Of a DNA stretch of 64,000 nt, positions 63,691 to 64,000 are shown one piece after another. A program made the translations under genes and the position numbers. The stretch's first letter is position 1. Every line of letters begins with the position of its first letter. Source of the stretch: Limnephilus marmoratus (Eukaryota > Arthropoda > Insecta > Trichoptera > Limnephilidae); assembly GCA_917880885.1 (NCBI GenBank), contig OU862919.1, positions 11,798,001 to 11,862,000 of the forward strand, given 5' to 3'. Under the pieces are notes generated by a model. The model did no database searches. It saw only the letters and a list, made by a program, of their open reading frames with translations, and was not told where the DNA came from.

Positions 63691-64000
63691 ATGGATGATT
63701 ATCATCATTCTTTCACATGATGCAATGCTGCCTCATGAGCTTCTTGAACGCGTTTTATTTTGCTTTAAGTATTAGTTTTGCTTGAATTACTAACCTGATT
63801 TGTTGTATTATATTTTTTTCCTGTTAAGCGTTTGCATACTGCTTTCTAACAACTTATGCAGGGACACTGGAGGTCGAGATTCATTCAAAATAAATAAATT
63901 TTGCTTTGATTAACAAAAAAAATTAGAATCTTGCGAGAGCCTTGACCATCTGTTACATATACCAGGGCGGGTAAGCGATGGATAACCTCCAATGACATCA
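63691..64000. other. Gene-free stretch to the window end
   Basis: I see no supported feature in the last 310 bases. Confidence 0.4.

Noticed and set aside
1..64000. CRISPR array or bacterial operon
   Set aside because: No regularly spaced direct repeats with unique spacers, no Shine-Dalgarno-led gene strings; repeat content is typical of an insect nucleus.

Overview
The window looks like a transposon-saturated, AT-rich stretch of an insect nuclear genome, most probably a moth or butterfly. The lepidopteran assignment is inference from repeat families I recognise: Helitron-like elements with the typical TCTATATATAT head and CTAG-T tail, and a Harbinger-type MITE whose right part carries a motif (gaacctcctc followed by gaagtcg) that I know as very common in Lepidoptera. 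There is no bacterial-style operon, no rRNA, no CRISPR array and no clearly intact multi-exon host gene. The best host-gene candidates are a short transmembrane exon (25484-25749), a possible signal-peptide exon (26086-26140) and a GC-rich promoter-plus-ORF block (59379-60075). All three are uncertain.

Layout. 1-2.4 kb: a polyadenylated SINE-like retroposon (called PB here), a Helitron-like copy and a LINE 3' end. 2.4-7.3 kb: a 4.9 kb segment bounded by inverted GGCCCGGTATAT ends, holding a fold-back MITE and a nearly full-length LINE (ORF1 open, ORF2 broken in its endonuclease part). 7.6-8.6 kb: an internally deleted mariner with TIRs and a TA duplication. 9-13.6 kb: PB copies and three antisense LINE C-terminal relics around a Penelope-like hairpin. 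14.0-14.7 and 27.9-28.6 kb: two near-identical TTAA-flanked MITEs in opposite orientation. 18.2-19.3 kb: a Harbinger-type MITE with a TAA duplication. 19.7-22.5 kb: a 5'-truncated LINE with the only long uninterrupted frame in the window (871 codons). 22.7-25.5 kb: LINE ends, a tRNA-like sequence and a Penelope-like element with a GIY-YIG domain. 26-31.6 kb: a complete short Helitron, four PB copies and a tRNA-derived SINE split by an LTR. 31.9-33.9 kb: a Tc1/mariner-like element with internally repeated units carrying TGACGTCA. 34-44 kb: mostly gene-free, with PB, SINE and Helitron copies. 44.9-46.3 kb: a hAT relic containing two nested LINE pieces. 46.6-49.5 kb: LINE 3' ends, including one inside a PB copy. 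51.9-58.2 kb: a LINE inside a LINE, a hairpin-flanked Penelope-like element and RTE-type LINE pieces. 59-64 kb: the promoter-like block, the last PB copy, RTE-type pieces, a pogo-like 5' end and a Helitron.

How the parts relate. Almost everything is explained by retroposition and cut-and-paste or rolling-circle transposition, with several nested insertions whose order can be read from preserved target duplications. The LINEs could have supplied reverse transcriptase for the poly(A)-tailed PB and SINE copies, but only one LINE frame here is long and unbroken, and it lacks its 5' part. The most novel-looking item is PB: twelve copies in 64 kb, no tRNA-type promoter that I can see, and a conserved nested stem-loop directly before the poly(A) tail. 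I do not recognise it as a named family.
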